Source: Haloferax litoreum (lineage in GTDB: Archaea > Halobacteriota > Halobacteria > Halobacteriales > Haloferacaceae). Taken from it: 64,000 bases of DNA. Each line of letters starts with the position of its first letter. Positions within the stretch are counted from its first letter, which is position 1. The notes under the pieces are model-generated. The model was not told the origin of the DNA. It saw only the letters and a list, made by a program, of their open reading frames with translations, and did not search any database. Location: positions 434,001-498,000 of the forward strand of contig NZ_WKJO01000001.1 of assembly GCF_009674605.1 (NCBI RefSeq), given 5' to 3'. The translations under genes were made by a program, and so were the position numbers. Below are positions 54,411 through 63,449 of this stretch, piece after piece.

Positions 54411-55544
54411 TTACTGCGCCGGCGCGGCCTGCTTCTTCGACTCGCGGTACAGGAGCGACTCACCGGTTTGCGAGTCGAAGACGTGCAGGTCGGACTCGTC
54501 GAAGGTGACGCCAATCGTCTCGCCGGGGGTTGGGTCGACGTCGGAGTCGACGCGGGCGATAAAGTCGGGTGCGACGTCGAGGTGGAGATAGTTGTCAGAC
54601 CCGATTGGTTCGACCACACCGACTTCGGACTCGACCAGATTCGCCCCGTCGTCGGCGGTGAACACGTCTTCGGGGCGGATGCCGATACGCACGTTTCGCT
54701 CGTCCGTCGCCTCGCGGAGGGACTCGGAGAACGACGTTGAGAGTCGGTAGGAGAACGACCCACCGTCGTCGAGAACGAGGTGGTCGCCGTCGCGTTCGGC
54801 GGTCACGTCGAGGAAGTTCATCGAGGGTGACCCGACGAACCCACCGACGAACTCGTTGGCTGGGTTCTCGTACACGTCCTTCGGCCGCCCGACTTGCTGG
54901 AGGTTGCCGTCTTTCAGGATGACGATGCGGTCACCCATCGTCATCGCCTCTTCTTGGTCGTGCGTGACGTACAGCGAGGTGATGCCGAGTTCGTTCTGGA
55001 GGCGTTGAATCTCCGTCCGCATCGTCGTCCGGAGTTTCGCGTCGAGGTTCGACAGTGGTTCGTCGAAGAGGAACACGTCGGGTTCGCGGACGATGGCGCG
55101 TCCGAGGGCGACACGCTGTTTCTGTCCGCCGGAGAGTTCGTCCGGTTTGTCGTCCAGCAGGTCTTCGATACCCATCATCTCCGCCGTCTCGCGGACACGT
55201 TCGCGGCGCGCGTCTTTCGAGAGGTCGGTGCTCATCCGCAGGCCGAACGCCATGTTCTCCATGACCGTCTTGTGTGGATACAGTGCGTAGTTCTGGAACA
55301 CCATCGCCACGTCGCGTTTGCGAGCGTTCTGGTCCGTGACGTCTTCCTCGCCGATTCGAATCGTGCCCCCGGAGGGCGATTCGAGTCCAGCGACCATCCG
55401 AAGCGTCGTCGACTTCCCGCACCCCGAGGGGCCGACGACAGTGATGAACTCACCGTCGTCGACGTCGAGCGAGAGGTCTTCGACGGCGACGACGCGACCC
55501 CTGTCGTACTCCTTCCGTAACGTTTCGAGCGTGAGACGTGCCAT
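54411..55544 (-). CDS. ABC transporter ATP-binding protein, MalK/UgpC type, 377 aa
   Basis: It energises a sugar importer. Walker A (GPSGCGKST), the Q-loop (MVFQNYALYPHKTV), signature LSGGQKQRVALGRA, Walker B (FLFDEPLSNLDA) and the switch His (YVTHDQEEAMT) are in order. The C-terminal OB-fold TOBE-type regulatory region of the MalK group (about 240-370) follows. The ATG at 55544 has GGAG just upstream. It is divergent from the permease operon at 55771 and must supply its ATPase, since none is in that operon. Confidence 0.92.
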   Translation of the reverse strand: MARLTLETLRKEYDRGRVVAVEDLSLDVDDGEFITVVGPSGCGKSTTLRMVAGLESPSGGTIRIGEEDVTDQNARKRDVAMVFQNYALYPHKTVMENMAFGLRMSTDLSKDARRERVRETAEMMGIEDLLDDKPDELSGGQKQRVALGRAIVREPDVFLFDEPLSNLDAKLRTTMRTEIQRLQNELGITSLYVTHDQEEAMTMGDRIVILKDGNLQQVGRPKDVYENPANEFVGGFVGSPSMNFLDVTAERDGDHLVLDDGGSFSYRLSTSFSESLREATDERNVRIGIRPEDVFTADDGANLVESEVGVVEPIGSDNYLHLDVAPDFIARVDSDVDPTPGETIGVTFDESDLHVFDSQTGESLLYRESKKQAAPAQ

Positions 55545-55603
55545 TACTCCTCGTCTGTCCCCATCGTCCATAATCGTTTTCCTATTTTCTGAATTTGTGA
55601 TGC

Positions 55604-55624
55604 AATAGTTCGTAGCGAATTATT
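55604..55624. promoter_or_regulatory. Near-perfect palindrome AATAGTTCG-N3-CGAATTATT in the ABC divergent promoter
   Basis: The nine-base arms match with one mismatch. It lies about 60 bases upstream of the ATPase start and could operate that promoter. A second, different palindrome is at 55742. Both are candidate sites for TrmB or another sugar regulator. Confidence 0.45.
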
Positions 55625-55741
55625 TGAGTGGCAAAATCGACAGACAACGGTACGCCCAGTTCGCGTATTGGAGGCCGGAATGGGCCGAATTCGGGCGATT
55701 TTTTGCGTCCAGAATCGCCTCGTTTCCTAACTATTAAATAT

Positions 55742-55758
55742 ATGAACACATAGTTCAT
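55742..55758 (+). promoter_or_regulatory. Palindrome ATGAAC-N5-GTTCAT at the sugar-binding protein promoter
   Basis: Perfect six-base arms with a five-base gap. It lies between a TATA-like TATTAAATATA (55732-55742) and the ATG at 55771, so a bound protein would cover the transcription start: a repressor site by position. It does not match the TACT-N7-8-GAGTA type that I recall for Halobacterium TrmB. Confidence 0.5.
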
Positions 55759-55770
55759 CATAGATTCGCA

Positions 55771-57069
55771 ATGCCAACGAACCGACGCACGATTCTCAAG
55801 CAACTGGCTGGCACGACTGCCGTCGGCGCACTCGCAGGGTGCGTCGGCGTCTCCGAGACTGATTCGACGTCGACACCCGACGAGAGCGGAAACGGCGGCG
55901 GTGACGACGGCGAAGAGACTACCGCACAGGAGGAGACGGAGTCCGCTGGTCCGGCAGGGACCTTCACGCTCTGGCACCAGCGCGCAGAGGCCGAGAAGAA
56001 GGCACTCGAACAGAACGCAGAGGCGTTCACGTCCGAGACGAAGCACACTGCTGACCCCGCGGAAATCGCCGACCTTCGGAAGAAGACGACGTCGGCCATC
56101 CCGGCCGGACAGGGTGCGAGCATGTTCGACTGGGCCCACGACTGGACCGGCGAGTACTACCAAAACGGGTTCCTCTCCGACCAGAGCGAGAGCCTCGACG
56201 TCGACCTCTCGGTGTACACCCAACCCGCACAGGCGGCAGTCCAGTTCGACGGCGCGACCGTCGCACTCCCGTACGCGGCAGAGACGGTGGGCCTCATCTA
56301 CAACGAGGACCTCGTCGACGAACCGCCGGAGACCATCGCCGAGATGGTGTCCATCATGGAGGAACACCACGACCCCGAAAACGGGAAGTACGGCCTCAGC
56401 TACCCGCTGAACGCCTACTTCATGAGTGCGTGGGCGCACGCCTTCGGTGGCTACTACTTCGACGAGTCGAACGTCGAACTCGGCCTCTCGAAGGAGGCGA
56501 CCCTCGACGGGTTCCGTCTCATCCTCGACAACTTCGTGCCGTACCAGCCGAAAGACACCGGCTACGACCCGCAGGCCGCCGTCTTCCTCGAAGGCAACGC
56601 GCCGTTCGCCATCAACGGCCCGTGGTTCCTCGGTGACGTGAAGTCGAACGGCATCGACGCGGGCATCGCTCGTCTCCCCTCGCCCGAGGGCGACGCCGAA
56701 CCCAAGCCGTACACGACGGTCAAGCAACTGTACTTCACCACGAGAGTAGACGAAGACGAGGCCAAGGCCGCCGCTGCACGAGAGTTCGCCGAGTGGTACA
56801 CCACGAACACCGACGTGCTCTCGAACAACGCCGAAGAGTTCGGCTACATCCCGGTGTACAAGGAACTCGCCGAGAGCGGTGACCTTCCGGCCGCCGTCGA
56901 AGGCTTCTCGAAGTCCGTCGCACTCGGGACGCCGATTCCGTCGCACCCGAACATGGGCGACGTGTGGGGGCCACTCGAAGACGCCTTCAACAGCGTGAAG
57001 AACGGCGATGCAGAACTCCAGTCGGCCTTCGAGAAGGCCGAATCTGACATTCGGTCCAACTGGGAGTAA
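55771..57069 (+). CDS. ABC sugar-binding lipoprotein (maltodextrin-type), Tat-exported, 432 aa
   Basis: The twin-arginine signal NRRTILKQLAGTTAVGALAGC ends in a lipobox (LAGC), so it is exported folded and anchored by lipid on Cys23. A linker rich in Thr, Glu and Gly leads to an extracellular substrate-binding domain of the MalE type (TFTLWHQRAEAEKKALEQ at its start, PFAINGPWFLGDVKSNGIDAG later). The substrate is probably maltose or maltodextrin, by the glucoamylase and TrmB nearby; a related alpha-glucoside is possible. Confidence 0.88.
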   Translation: MPTNRRTILKQLAGTTAVGALAGCVGVSETDSTSTPDESGNGGGDDGEETTAQEETESAGPAGTFTLWHQRAEAEKKALEQNAEAFTSETKHTADPAEIADLRKKTTSAIPAGQGASMFDWAHDWTGEYYQNGFLSDQSESLDVDLSVYTQPAQAAVQFDGATVALPYAAETVGLIYNEDLVDEPPETIAEMVSIMEEHHDPENGKYGLSYPLNAYFMSAWAHAFGGYYFDESNVELGLSKEATLDGFRLILDNFVPYQPKDTGYDPQAAVFLEGNAPFAINGPWFLGDVKSNGIDAGIARLPSPEGDAEPKPYTTVKQLYFTTRVDEDEAKAAAAREFAEWYTTNTDVLSNNAEEFGYIPVYKELAESGDLPAAVEGFSKSVALGTPIPSHPNMGDVWGPLEDAFNSVKNGDAELQSAFEKAESDIRSNWE

Positions 57070-57073
57070 GGAC

Positions 57074-58009
57074 ATGAGTGTCGTCGACAGCGCCGTCGAG
57101 AAAGCCACGGACAACCCCGTGGTGAACAAAGAAGACCTGCCCTTGCTGTTGGTCCTGCCGGGGCTTTTCGTCTTCCTCGCATTCATGCTCTTTCCGGTCA
57201 TGTATCTGGTCTATCTCTCGTTCACCAACGCAGAGCCGGCCACCCTGTTTCAGGGGAAAGAGCAGTGGGTGGGTCTCGCGAACTACGTCACGGTACTCAC
57301 AGACGGGCAGTTCTGGAACTCGATGTGGGTCACGTGGTTGTTCGTCGCAACCTCCGTCGCGCTCAAGGTCCTCGTCGGTATCGGCGTCGGCCTCGTCGTG
57401 ACGGGGGCGCGCGTCCGTGGCAAGCGACTCATGCGGGCGCTCATCATCATCCCGCTGGGACTGCCGGGTATCTTCACCATCACCATCTGGCGCGGTATCT
57501 TCAGTTCGGCCGAGTTCGGACTGGCGAACCAACTCCTTCGCTCGGCAGGACTCGGCTCTGTCGCGTGGCTTTCGGAGCGCTGGATGGCCTTTATCGCCTA
57601 CAACGTCACCGAGGCGTGGTTGGCGTACCCGTTCATGGTCATCATCACGGTGAGCGCGTTGCAGGACGTGTCCGAGGAACTCCACGAAGCCGCCATGATA
57701 GACGGTGCGGGGTTCTTCGCGCGGTTCCTGCACGTGACGCTCCCGTCTATCAAGCGGCCGGTGCTGTTCGCGTCCATCCTCACGGCCGCGGCGTCGTTCC
57801 AGCAGTTCCTCATCCCGTACGTGTTCAATCAGGGCGGGCCGTCGCGGACGAACGAACTGCTCATCGTCTACGGGTACCGTGAGGCCTTCCGGTTCCAGAA
57901 GTACGGCGAGGGTGCCGCTATCATGCTCGTCGCCGTCCTCGTCATCGGGGCGTTCATGATGTTGAACGTCTGGAAAGGCCGTCTCGCAGACGGGGTGGAC
58001 GACGCATGA
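57074..58009 (+). CDS. ABC sugar permease, MalF type, 311 aa
   Basis: Six membrane segments with the inner-loop EAA motif (DVSEELHEAAMIDGAGFFARFLHVTLPSIK) that docks to the ATPase. It starts five bases after the binding protein and its stop overlaps the next start by four bases. It lacks the long second periplasmic loop of enteric MalF, as is usual for archaeal importers. Confidence 0.9.
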   Translation: MSVVDSAVEKATDNPVVNKEDLPLLLVLPGLFVFLAFMLFPVMYLVYLSFTNAEPATLFQGKEQWVGLANYVTVLTDGQFWNSMWVTWLFVATSVALKVLVGIGVGLVVTGARVRGKRLMRALIIIPLGLPGIFTITIWRGIFSSAEFGLANQLLRSAGLGSVAWLSERWMAFIAYNVTEAWLAYPFMVIITVSALQDVSEELHEAAMIDGAGFFARFLHVTLPSIKRPVLFASILTAAASFQQFLIPYVFNQGGPSRTNELLIVYGYREAFRFQKYGEGAAIMLVAVLVIGAFMMLNVWKGRLADGVDDA

Positions 58010-59082
58010 GCGTCCTCTCGGACATCGCCGCGGAAGTCGGTGACGACGTTCGCACCGCCGCAAGAGCGCCTGTCGAGAGTCTGAAAGACGCGCGGTACAC
58101 GCTCGAAGGCATCCGCGAGGGTCGCGTGAGCGCCGCGTCGGTGCTCAAGACTGCCGGTATCACGGCAGGCGCAGTCGTCGTGGTCGCACTGCTGTTGTTC
58201 CCACTCTACTGGGTCGCTGTCGGTGCCTTCTCCGGTACCGGCGCGTCGCTGTACTCGTCGAGTGGGATTCGACTCTGGCCGGCCGACCCCACCATCGAAC
58301 CGTTCCTCTGGGTCGTCGGTGACCTCATCCTCCCGAGTTATCGGATTACGATGGGTCTCGGCGGGTACGAACTGTTCGTACAGACGCCGGAACTCGCGTT
58401 CCTCGACGTGTCCGACTACGGCGTCACCGAGACGTCGAACTTCAAGGCGTTCTTCGTGAACAGCCTCACCGTCGCTATCCCGACGGTGATTCTCGCCATG
58501 TGCCTCATCGTCCCCGGTGCGTACGCGCTGTCGCGCCGGCAGTTCATCGGCCGGTCGAAGGTGCTCTACGGGTACGTCCTGTTCACCCAAATCGGCGGGG
58601 GCCTCGGCGTCGCGCTCCTCATCGCCCTGTACGCGCTGTTCGTGCAGTTCGGGTTCAACGACAACAAACTCGCGCTGTCGGCGTACTACGCCGCAACCGC
58701 GGTGCCGTTCAACACGTGGCTTCTCAAGACGTACATGGACGGCATCCCCGTCTCGTACGAAGAAGCCGCGATGATGGACGGCGCGCCGTCGTGGAAGATT
58801 GTCACCGAAATCATCCTTCCGCTCTCCAAGGCGGGATTGGCGACGGTGTTCATCTTCACCTTCCTCACCGGATGGACCGAGTTCGTCGTCGCCCAGACGT
58901 TGCTCTCGACGGACAACTACACCCTGCCGGTCGGCCTGTACTCACTCGTCGGTCGCTACTCCATCCCGTGGGCGCGCTTTTCGGCGTTCGCACTCACGTT
59001 CGCCGCGCCGATTATGCTCATCTACCTGTTCGCACAGCGCTACATCGAAGGTGGCCTGTCGTTCGGTGGGATGGAAGGCTGA
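58006..59082 (+). CDS. ABC sugar permease, MalG type, 358 aa
   Basis: Six membrane segments, the EAA loop (IPVSYEEAAMMDGAPSWKIVTEIILPLSKAG) and a C-terminal end typical of MalG (AQRYIEGGLSFGGMEG). A first 45-residue cytoplasmic helix region (VGDDVRTAARAPVESLKDARYTLEGIREG) is longer than usual. With 57074 it forms the heterodimeric channel. It is the last gene of the importer operon. Confidence 0.9.
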   Translation: MSVLSDIAAEVGDDVRTAARAPVESLKDARYTLEGIREGRVSAASVLKTAGITAGAVVVVALLLFPLYWVAVGAFSGTGASLYSSSGIRLWPADPTIEPFLWVVGDLILPSYRITMGLGGYELFVQTPELAFLDVSDYGVTETSNFKAFFVNSLTVAIPTVILAMCLIVPGAYALSRRQFIGRSKVLYGYVLFTQIGGGLGVALLIALYALFVQFGFNDNKLALSAYYAATAVPFNTWLLKTYMDGIPVSYEEAAMMDGAPSWKIVTEIILPLSKAGLATVFIFTFLTGWTEFVVAQTLLSTDNYTLPVGLYSLVGRYSIPWARFSAFALTFAAPIMLIYLFAQRYIEGGLSFGGMEG

Positions 59083-59186
59083 CGGACGAATCGACGTACA
59101 GCTCGGTTTATATTTATTATGCTGTTGAATCGGTCAGGAGTGACGACACCTCTTTCTAGTCTGTTACTCAACAGGTCACATGACTA

Positions 59187-59813
59187 ATGGTAAACGACGT
59201 TTCGGTCTCGATTGCGTTCGACGACCCCGCCGACAAGGCGATGATAATGACCATCGCTGGTGGCATCAGAATCGAGGTGGATGGCGTCGAACTGACGAGG
59301 CTGGTCAACCAAGCGGAGTACAACCGCAAGGTCAACGAAGAAGAACCAGACGAGACGTGGTGGTACGATTACACCGGTGAGGCACTCGATGCCGGCAACA
59401 TCGACTACAAAGGGACAGTGATGCTGTTTATCACTCTCAGTTTTTTTGCCGAGAACGTCCTCGAACTCGCACGTGGTTCGGCTGAACGGTTCGACCAACT
59501 CGTGAGCGAAGTCGGCGATTCACCGCATCGACTCGTCGTATCGTATCTCGATGGGCAACACGGCCTCGTCCGAGTCGCATACCAGAGTTACGGCTTCTCG
59601 GTCGGGAAAAATCTCCGACCTGTTGTCCAATCATCGGTCGGCTATGCAGTCTCACTCCCCCAACTCTGCGGGGAAGTTGCTCGGTGTCTCAACGAGTTCA
59701 AGGGATACGCTGACGCCCATGCGCCTGACGCGGACTCGAACTCGTGGTATCGAGAGCGCGTAGCGATTGCCGACGAACTCGAACAGTACGCCGCAGAGAA
59801 GTCGTCTCGCTGA
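59187..59813 (+). CDS. Hypothetical protein, 208 aa
   Basis: A soluble alpha/beta protein with no recognised motif, beginning MVNDVSVSIAFDDPADK. Its own promoter (TTTATATTTATT near 59108) sets it apart from the importer operon. It faintly resembles the protein at 591 in its first residues. The family is unknown to me. Confidence 0.6.
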   Translation: MVNDVSVSIAFDDPADKAMIMTIAGGIRIEVDGVELTRLVNQAEYNRKVNEEEPDETWWYDYTGEALDAGNIDYKGTVMLFITLSFFAENVLELARGSAERFDQLVSEVGDSPHRLVVSYLDGQHGLVRVAYQSYGFSVGKNLRPVVQSSVGYAVSLPQLCGEVARCLNEFKGYADAHAPDADSNSWYRERVAIADELEQYAAEKSSR

Positions 59814-59829
59814 TGCTGAGCGATGACAC

Positions 59830-60705
59830 CTATCGGCCAACGAATCGTCTGTAAACCGTCGTCTCGACGCTGTACGTCAGATAACTGGACACAGCGAGCG
59901 CAGCGACAATCGGCACGAGAATCGTGACGAACGACGGAAATCCGGGCACGGACACACCGAGCACCGCGAGTGCAACCGAACCGAGACCAACGACGAGCGT
60001 GAGTGCGAGTACCGACGGCAGGAAGATGACGAGGAATTCGGCGGACCGGTCCCCACTTCCATCGGTGTCGGTGAAGGCATAGCCAGCAATCGCACCGAGG
60101 CAGACCCCACCGACGATTTCCGGTCCACCGCTGAGACTGTAACTCGTCTGCGTCGCGGCGAGGTAGCCCCCGTAGACGACGAATGCGACAACCCCGAGAA
60201 CCAGTCCGACGACGGCACCTTTTGCTGTTCCCAGTAACTTGGTCCGGTAGCGGCGGTACCACTCCGTCTCGACTCGATACGCGATCAGGGACGCCCCACC
60301 AACTGCCAACACCGCCGCGATGGTCGGAATGACGAAGAACGGCACCGTGAAGAATCGGTCGCCGAGCATCCACTGGAATGCCACCGTCGGTACGATAGCG
60401 AGCGCCCAGCAGACGAGTAGCGACCCGACGAAGAGGGCACGTCTACGGTGTGCTGCGGCCGAAATCGTCGCTCGGCCGCCCGTCACCCATCGATACCCGC
60501 CGATTCCACCGACGAGAAGTCCGAGCGGTGCGGCGACTTGAATCGAAAACACCCAATCAGGAGTGACGAACGAGTCCATCGTCGCTCGATAGTAATTTCT
60601 GAGCAAGCGGGCGACTGTATCGAGAACGAACGCCTGCACTAGGCCCCACTGAAGAGCAGTGACGAGTGCCTGTTGTCGCGTGGAGGGTGGGTCCGGGGAC
60701 GACAT
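59830..60705 (-). CDS. Polytopic membrane protein, 291 aa
   Basis: About eight hydrophobic segments in evenly spaced pairs, with short polar loops (VETEWYRRYRTKLLGTAKGAVVG in the middle and VETTVYRRFVGR at the end, two similar Tyr-Arg-Arg motifs). It may be built from two related halves. No catalytic motif is seen and the family is unknown. It is convergent with the protein at 59187 with 16 bases between. Confidence 0.65.
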   Translation of the reverse strand: MSSPDPPSTRQQALVTALQWGLVQAFVLDTVARLLRNYYRATMDSFVTPDWVFSIQVAAPLGLLVGGIGGYRWVTGGRATISAAAHRRRALFVGSLLVCWALAIVPTVAFQWMLGDRFFTVPFFVIPTIAAVLAVGGASLIAYRVETEWYRRYRTKLLGTAKGAVVGLVLGVVAFVVYGGYLAATQTSYSLSGGPEIVGGVCLGAIAGYAFTDTDGSGDRSAEFLVIFLPSVLALTLVVGLGSVALAVLGVSVPGFPSFVTILVPIVAALAVSSYLTYSVETTVYRRFVGR

Positions 60706-60790
60706 ATTCGGGACGTTTCACACGTCGAAGTATAATACGTTGACACGTGTTCCGACGAGTTCACTGTGTTCTACTCCGGGAGGCCTACTG

Positions 60791-60846
60791 GCAATCCGAA
60801 GTTCTGAACCACCTTACCAGCGATGTTCGACAACTCACTGGCACGC
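60791..60846. repeat. Direct repeat copy A, upstream of the alpha/beta hydrolase
   Basis: Starts GCAATCCGAAGTTCTGAACC and ends CAACTCACTGGCACGC. It recurs at 62018-62074 (GCAATCCGAAGTTCTTAACC to CAACTCGCTGGCACGC), so similar sequence brackets the gene at 60927-61946. The ends are well conserved and the middle is diverged. This copy lies 80 bases before the hydrolase start. Confidence 0.6.
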
Positions 60847-60926
60847 TGTCGGAGAAGCACCCTAGTTCACAGAATCTAACATATCCCCGACATTATTAGG
60901 TCGGTTTCCCACGTCTCTAGTCTGCT

Positions 60927-61946
60927 ATGAGTCGAAACTGGGTGCGGTGGACTGCCGTTGGAGCGGGTCTCCTCCTCGGAGCAGTGGGTAGTGTACTCTC
61001 GCGCTGGAAACACAGACGGCTTGCCGACCTCGCGGCCGGGAGTGAACTCGTCACGACAGACCGCGGTGTCGTCGAAGTCGCACGGCGTGGGTCTGGCTCC
61101 CCCGTTCTCGTGCTCCACGGTGACCCCGGTGGATACGACCAGGGACTCCACGTCGGTGACGCCCTCTTCGGCCGCGACTTCGAGGTCATCGCACCCTCCC
61201 GGCCGGGATACCTCAGGACACCACTGGACCACAATGGGTCGTTCGAAGCACAGGCCGAACTCCTCGTGGCACTCCTCGACGAACTCGACGTGGAGCAGGC
61301 GGTAGTCGTCGGCCTCTCGGGTGGTGGACCGACCGCGCTTCAACTCGCGGCGGAGTATCCCGAACGAGTGTCGGGCCTCCTCCTCGCGTCGGCGATTACC
61401 ACGGAAATCGACGAACGGTTGTTCGACACCGGAAACCCGTTCGTCGACCCACTCCTCACGTCCACACCGGTCCTCGACGTACAGTCCGGTGTGTTCGCGC
61501 TGTTCCACCGGTTCGCACCGGACCGCGCACTCGAACAGTTGCACGAAGACCTATCGAACCTCGAAGGCGAGGAGTTCGACGCGTACGTCGACGCCATCGT
61601 AACGAACCCGCGGTATCGGGAGCAATCACTCGCGTTCTTCTCGACGATACTTCCCATCGGTGCGCGCATCGAGGGGACGCTCAACGACGAACGGTGGTTC
61701 CGTGAGTTACCGCGCATCTCGTACGAGCGAATCGAGTGCCCGACACTCGTCGTCCACGGCGAGTACGACGGCGCAGTTCCAATCGAGCACGCGGAGTTCG
61801 CAGCGGAGTCGATACCGAACGCCGAACTTCTGCGTCTCGAAGCCGACCACGCGGCGTGGATTGGTCCCGGTTCGGAAGACGCGTGGCAGGCAGTCGACCA
61901 GTTCACTGAATCGAGCATCGCCGCCAGCGAACGACGGACGGCGTGA
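60927..61946 (+). CDS. Alpha/beta-hydrolase fold protein, 339 aa
   Basis: One N-terminal hydrophobic stretch (RWTAVGAGLLLGAVGSVLS) may anchor it. The hydrolase core has the oxyanion-hole motif VLHGDPGGYDQG, nucleophile Ser in VVGLSGGGPTALQLA, Asp in VVHGEYDGAVP and His in EADHAAWIGPG. It most resembles epoxide hydrolase-like or esterase-like members. The substrate is unknown. It sits between two copies of a short repeat, one of which belongs to the rpl15e upstream region, so it may be a late insertion there. Confidence 0.8.
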   Translation: MSRNWVRWTAVGAGLLLGAVGSVLSRWKHRRLADLAAGSELVTTDRGVVEVARRGSGSPVLVLHGDPGGYDQGLHVGDALFGRDFEVIAPSRPGYLRTPLDHNGSFEAQAELLVALLDELDVEQAVVVGLSGGGPTALQLAAEYPERVSGLLLASAITTEIDERLFDTGNPFVDPLLTSTPVLDVQSGVFALFHRFAPDRALEQLHEDLSNLEGEEFDAYVDAIVTNPRYREQSLAFFSTILPIGARIEGTLNDERWFRELPRISYERIECPTLVVHGEYDGAVPIEHAEFAAESIPNAELLRLEADHAAWIGPGSEDAWQAVDQFTESSIAASERRTA

Positions 61947-61992
61947 GACGCGGGACGCCGATACCGGCGACCCGATTCTCCCGGCACCCTCC

Positions 61993-62011
61993 GTGTGTCT
62001 CTTCGACACAC
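61993..62011 (+). other. Perfect seven-base hairpin GTGTGTC-TCTTC-GACACAC
   Basis: It lies 46 bases after the hydrolase stop. No T run follows, so it is not a standard archaeal terminator. It may be a processing or stability element or chance. Confidence 0.35.
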
Positions 62012-62017
62012 CCGCTC

Positions 62018-62074
62018 GCAATCCGAAGTTCTTAACCCTCGCCCAGAGGTAGATTCGCCAACTCGCTGGCACGC
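62018..62074. repeat. Direct repeat copy B, upstream of rpl15e
   Basis: The partner of the copy at 60791. It contains TTCTTAACC, a plausible TATA-type element for the ribosomal protein gene 110 bases downstream. If so, copy A is a duplicated promoter segment. Confidence 0.6.
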
Positions 62075-62187
62075 GGGCCCGCCAGTGGGCACCCGTCACG
62101 AACGGGACGAAATGTGGTCTTCGGGACGTTCCCGATGAGGATGAATCCTCACAACGACTGAATCGCAAGCGCCCGCGGTGATATACA

Positions 62188-62778
62188 ATGGCACGAAGCT
62201 TCTATTCCCACATCAAGGAAGCGTGGAAGACCCCGAAAGAAGGCAAACTGGCCGAACTCCAGTGGCAGCGAAAACAGGAGTGGCGCAACCAGGGCGCAAT
62301 CGAGCGCATCGAGCGTCCTACCCGCCTCGACAAGGCGCGTGAACTCGGCTACAAGGCCAAGCAAGGAATCGTCGTGGTTCGCGTCTCCGTCCGCAAGGGT
62401 GGCGCACGCAAGCAGCGACACAAGGCTGGCCGCCGGACGAAGCGTCAGGGTGTCAACCGCATCGGTCGCCGGAAGTCCATCCCGCGCATCGCCGAGGAAC
62501 GCGCCTCGCGCAAGTACCCGAACATGCGTGTGCTCAACTCCTACGGCGTCGGACAGGACGGCTCCCAGAAGTGGCAGGAAGTCATCCTCGTCGACCCCGA
62601 ACACCCCGCCATCCAGAACGACGACGACCTCAGCTGGATTTGCGACGACGCACACGACGGCCGCGCCTTCCGTGGTCTGACCAACGCGGGCAAGAAGAAC
62701 CGCGGCCTCCAGAACCGTGGCAAGGGTACGGAACACGTCCGTCCCTCCATCACGGCCGGTCGCCGCCGCGGCAAGTAA
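62188..62778 (+). CDS. rpl15e: Ribosomal protein eL15
   Basis: 196 residues with the family start ARSFYSHIKEAWKTPKEGKL and the conserved RHKAGRRTKRQGVNRIGRRKSI and GLTNAGKKNRGLQ blocks. It is a core large-subunit protein of archaea and eukaryotes and is highly basic, unlike most proteins in this window. A palindrome TGAGGATGAATCCTCA lies at 62136-62151 in its leader. Confidence 0.97.
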   Translation: MARSFYSHIKEAWKTPKEGKLAELQWQRKQEWRNQGAIERIERPTRLDKARELGYKAKQGIVVVRVSVRKGGARKQRHKAGRRTKRQGVNRIGRRKSIPRIAEERASRKYPNMRVLNSYGVGQDGSQKWQEVILVDPEHPAIQNDDDLSWICDDAHDGRAFRGLTNAGKKNRGLQNRGKGTEHVRPSITAGRRRGK

Positions 62779-62970
62779 ACGCCCCGCGCACCGCACACTC
62801 TTCTCTCTTTATCCACCGCCGAGCGACTGCTCAGTGTCGTAACTGAGAGCTATCGTTCGAGAATCTACCGAGCACTATCGTCGAACCTGACGGGTAGCAT
62901 CGGTGAATACACCGGATACGCTCGGGATACGTGACGTGTATCGTCACAGAATAATTCGCGAACGATTCGG

Positions 62971-63321
62971 TCAGAACGGTGCCGACGGCCCGAGGTCAGG
63001 TTCGTCTTCGGACCCGCGTTCGACTGCACCATCCCACCCGTCGAACCCACCGCGGAGGCTGCTCACGTCGGCATCGACGTTGTCGTCGAGGACGGACGCG
63101 ACGCGCTTCGAACTCTTCCCGACGTAACAGGAGACGACGACTTCGTCGGGCCACGCTCTGTCGAACACCTCGGGGCCGAGCGTCGCCGCCGGGAGATTCT
63201 CCGAGTCGGGGATGTGCCCGGACGTGTACGACGATGGGTCTCGGATATCGACGATGGCGACGTTCGTCTCGTCCGCGTCCAGTTTCTCGCGCAGTTCGTC
63301 TGGCGTCGTCTCGACGACCAT
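62971..63321 (-). CDS. Single-domain rhodanese (sulfurtransferase), 116 aa
   Basis: The rhodanese fold with IVDIRDPSSYTSGHIPDSENLP and the catalytic C65 in VVSCYVGKSSKRVASVL. It would carry a persulfide. It is divergent from ubaA across 128 bases; in eukaryotic Uba4/MOCS3 a rhodanese domain is fused to the same E1 enzyme, so a shared pathway is likely. The ATG at 63321 gives the canonical start; 63348 is an alternative. Confidence 0.87.
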   Translation of the reverse strand: MVVETTPDELREKLDADETNVAIVDIRDPSSYTSGHIPDSENLPAATLGPEVFDRAWPDEVVVSCYVGKSSKRVASVLDDNVDADVSSLRGGFDGWDGAVERGSEDEPDLGPSAPF

Positions 63322-63449
63322 ACGCGGGTGTGACGGGCGAGGCGCCAAAGGCGCGTCGCTTCCGGCGAGACGGGTGTGAAGCCACCGTCAGCGACGGATA
63401 TCGACCTCCGGGCCGCGGATTTATTCGCTGCCGACGCCAACGTCGGAGT

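Noticed and set aside
55582-57201. Minus-strand frame of about 540 codons opposite the sugar-binding protein
   Set aside because: It spans the divergent promoter and the complement of a clear Tat lipoprotein, without any domain.
62131-62165. Possible box C/D guide RNA in the rpl15e leader (GATGAGGATGA and CTGA)
   Set aside because: The C box is not a proper RTGATGA, internal C'/D' boxes are not clear, and the palindrome TGAGGATGAATCCTCA explains the pattern better.
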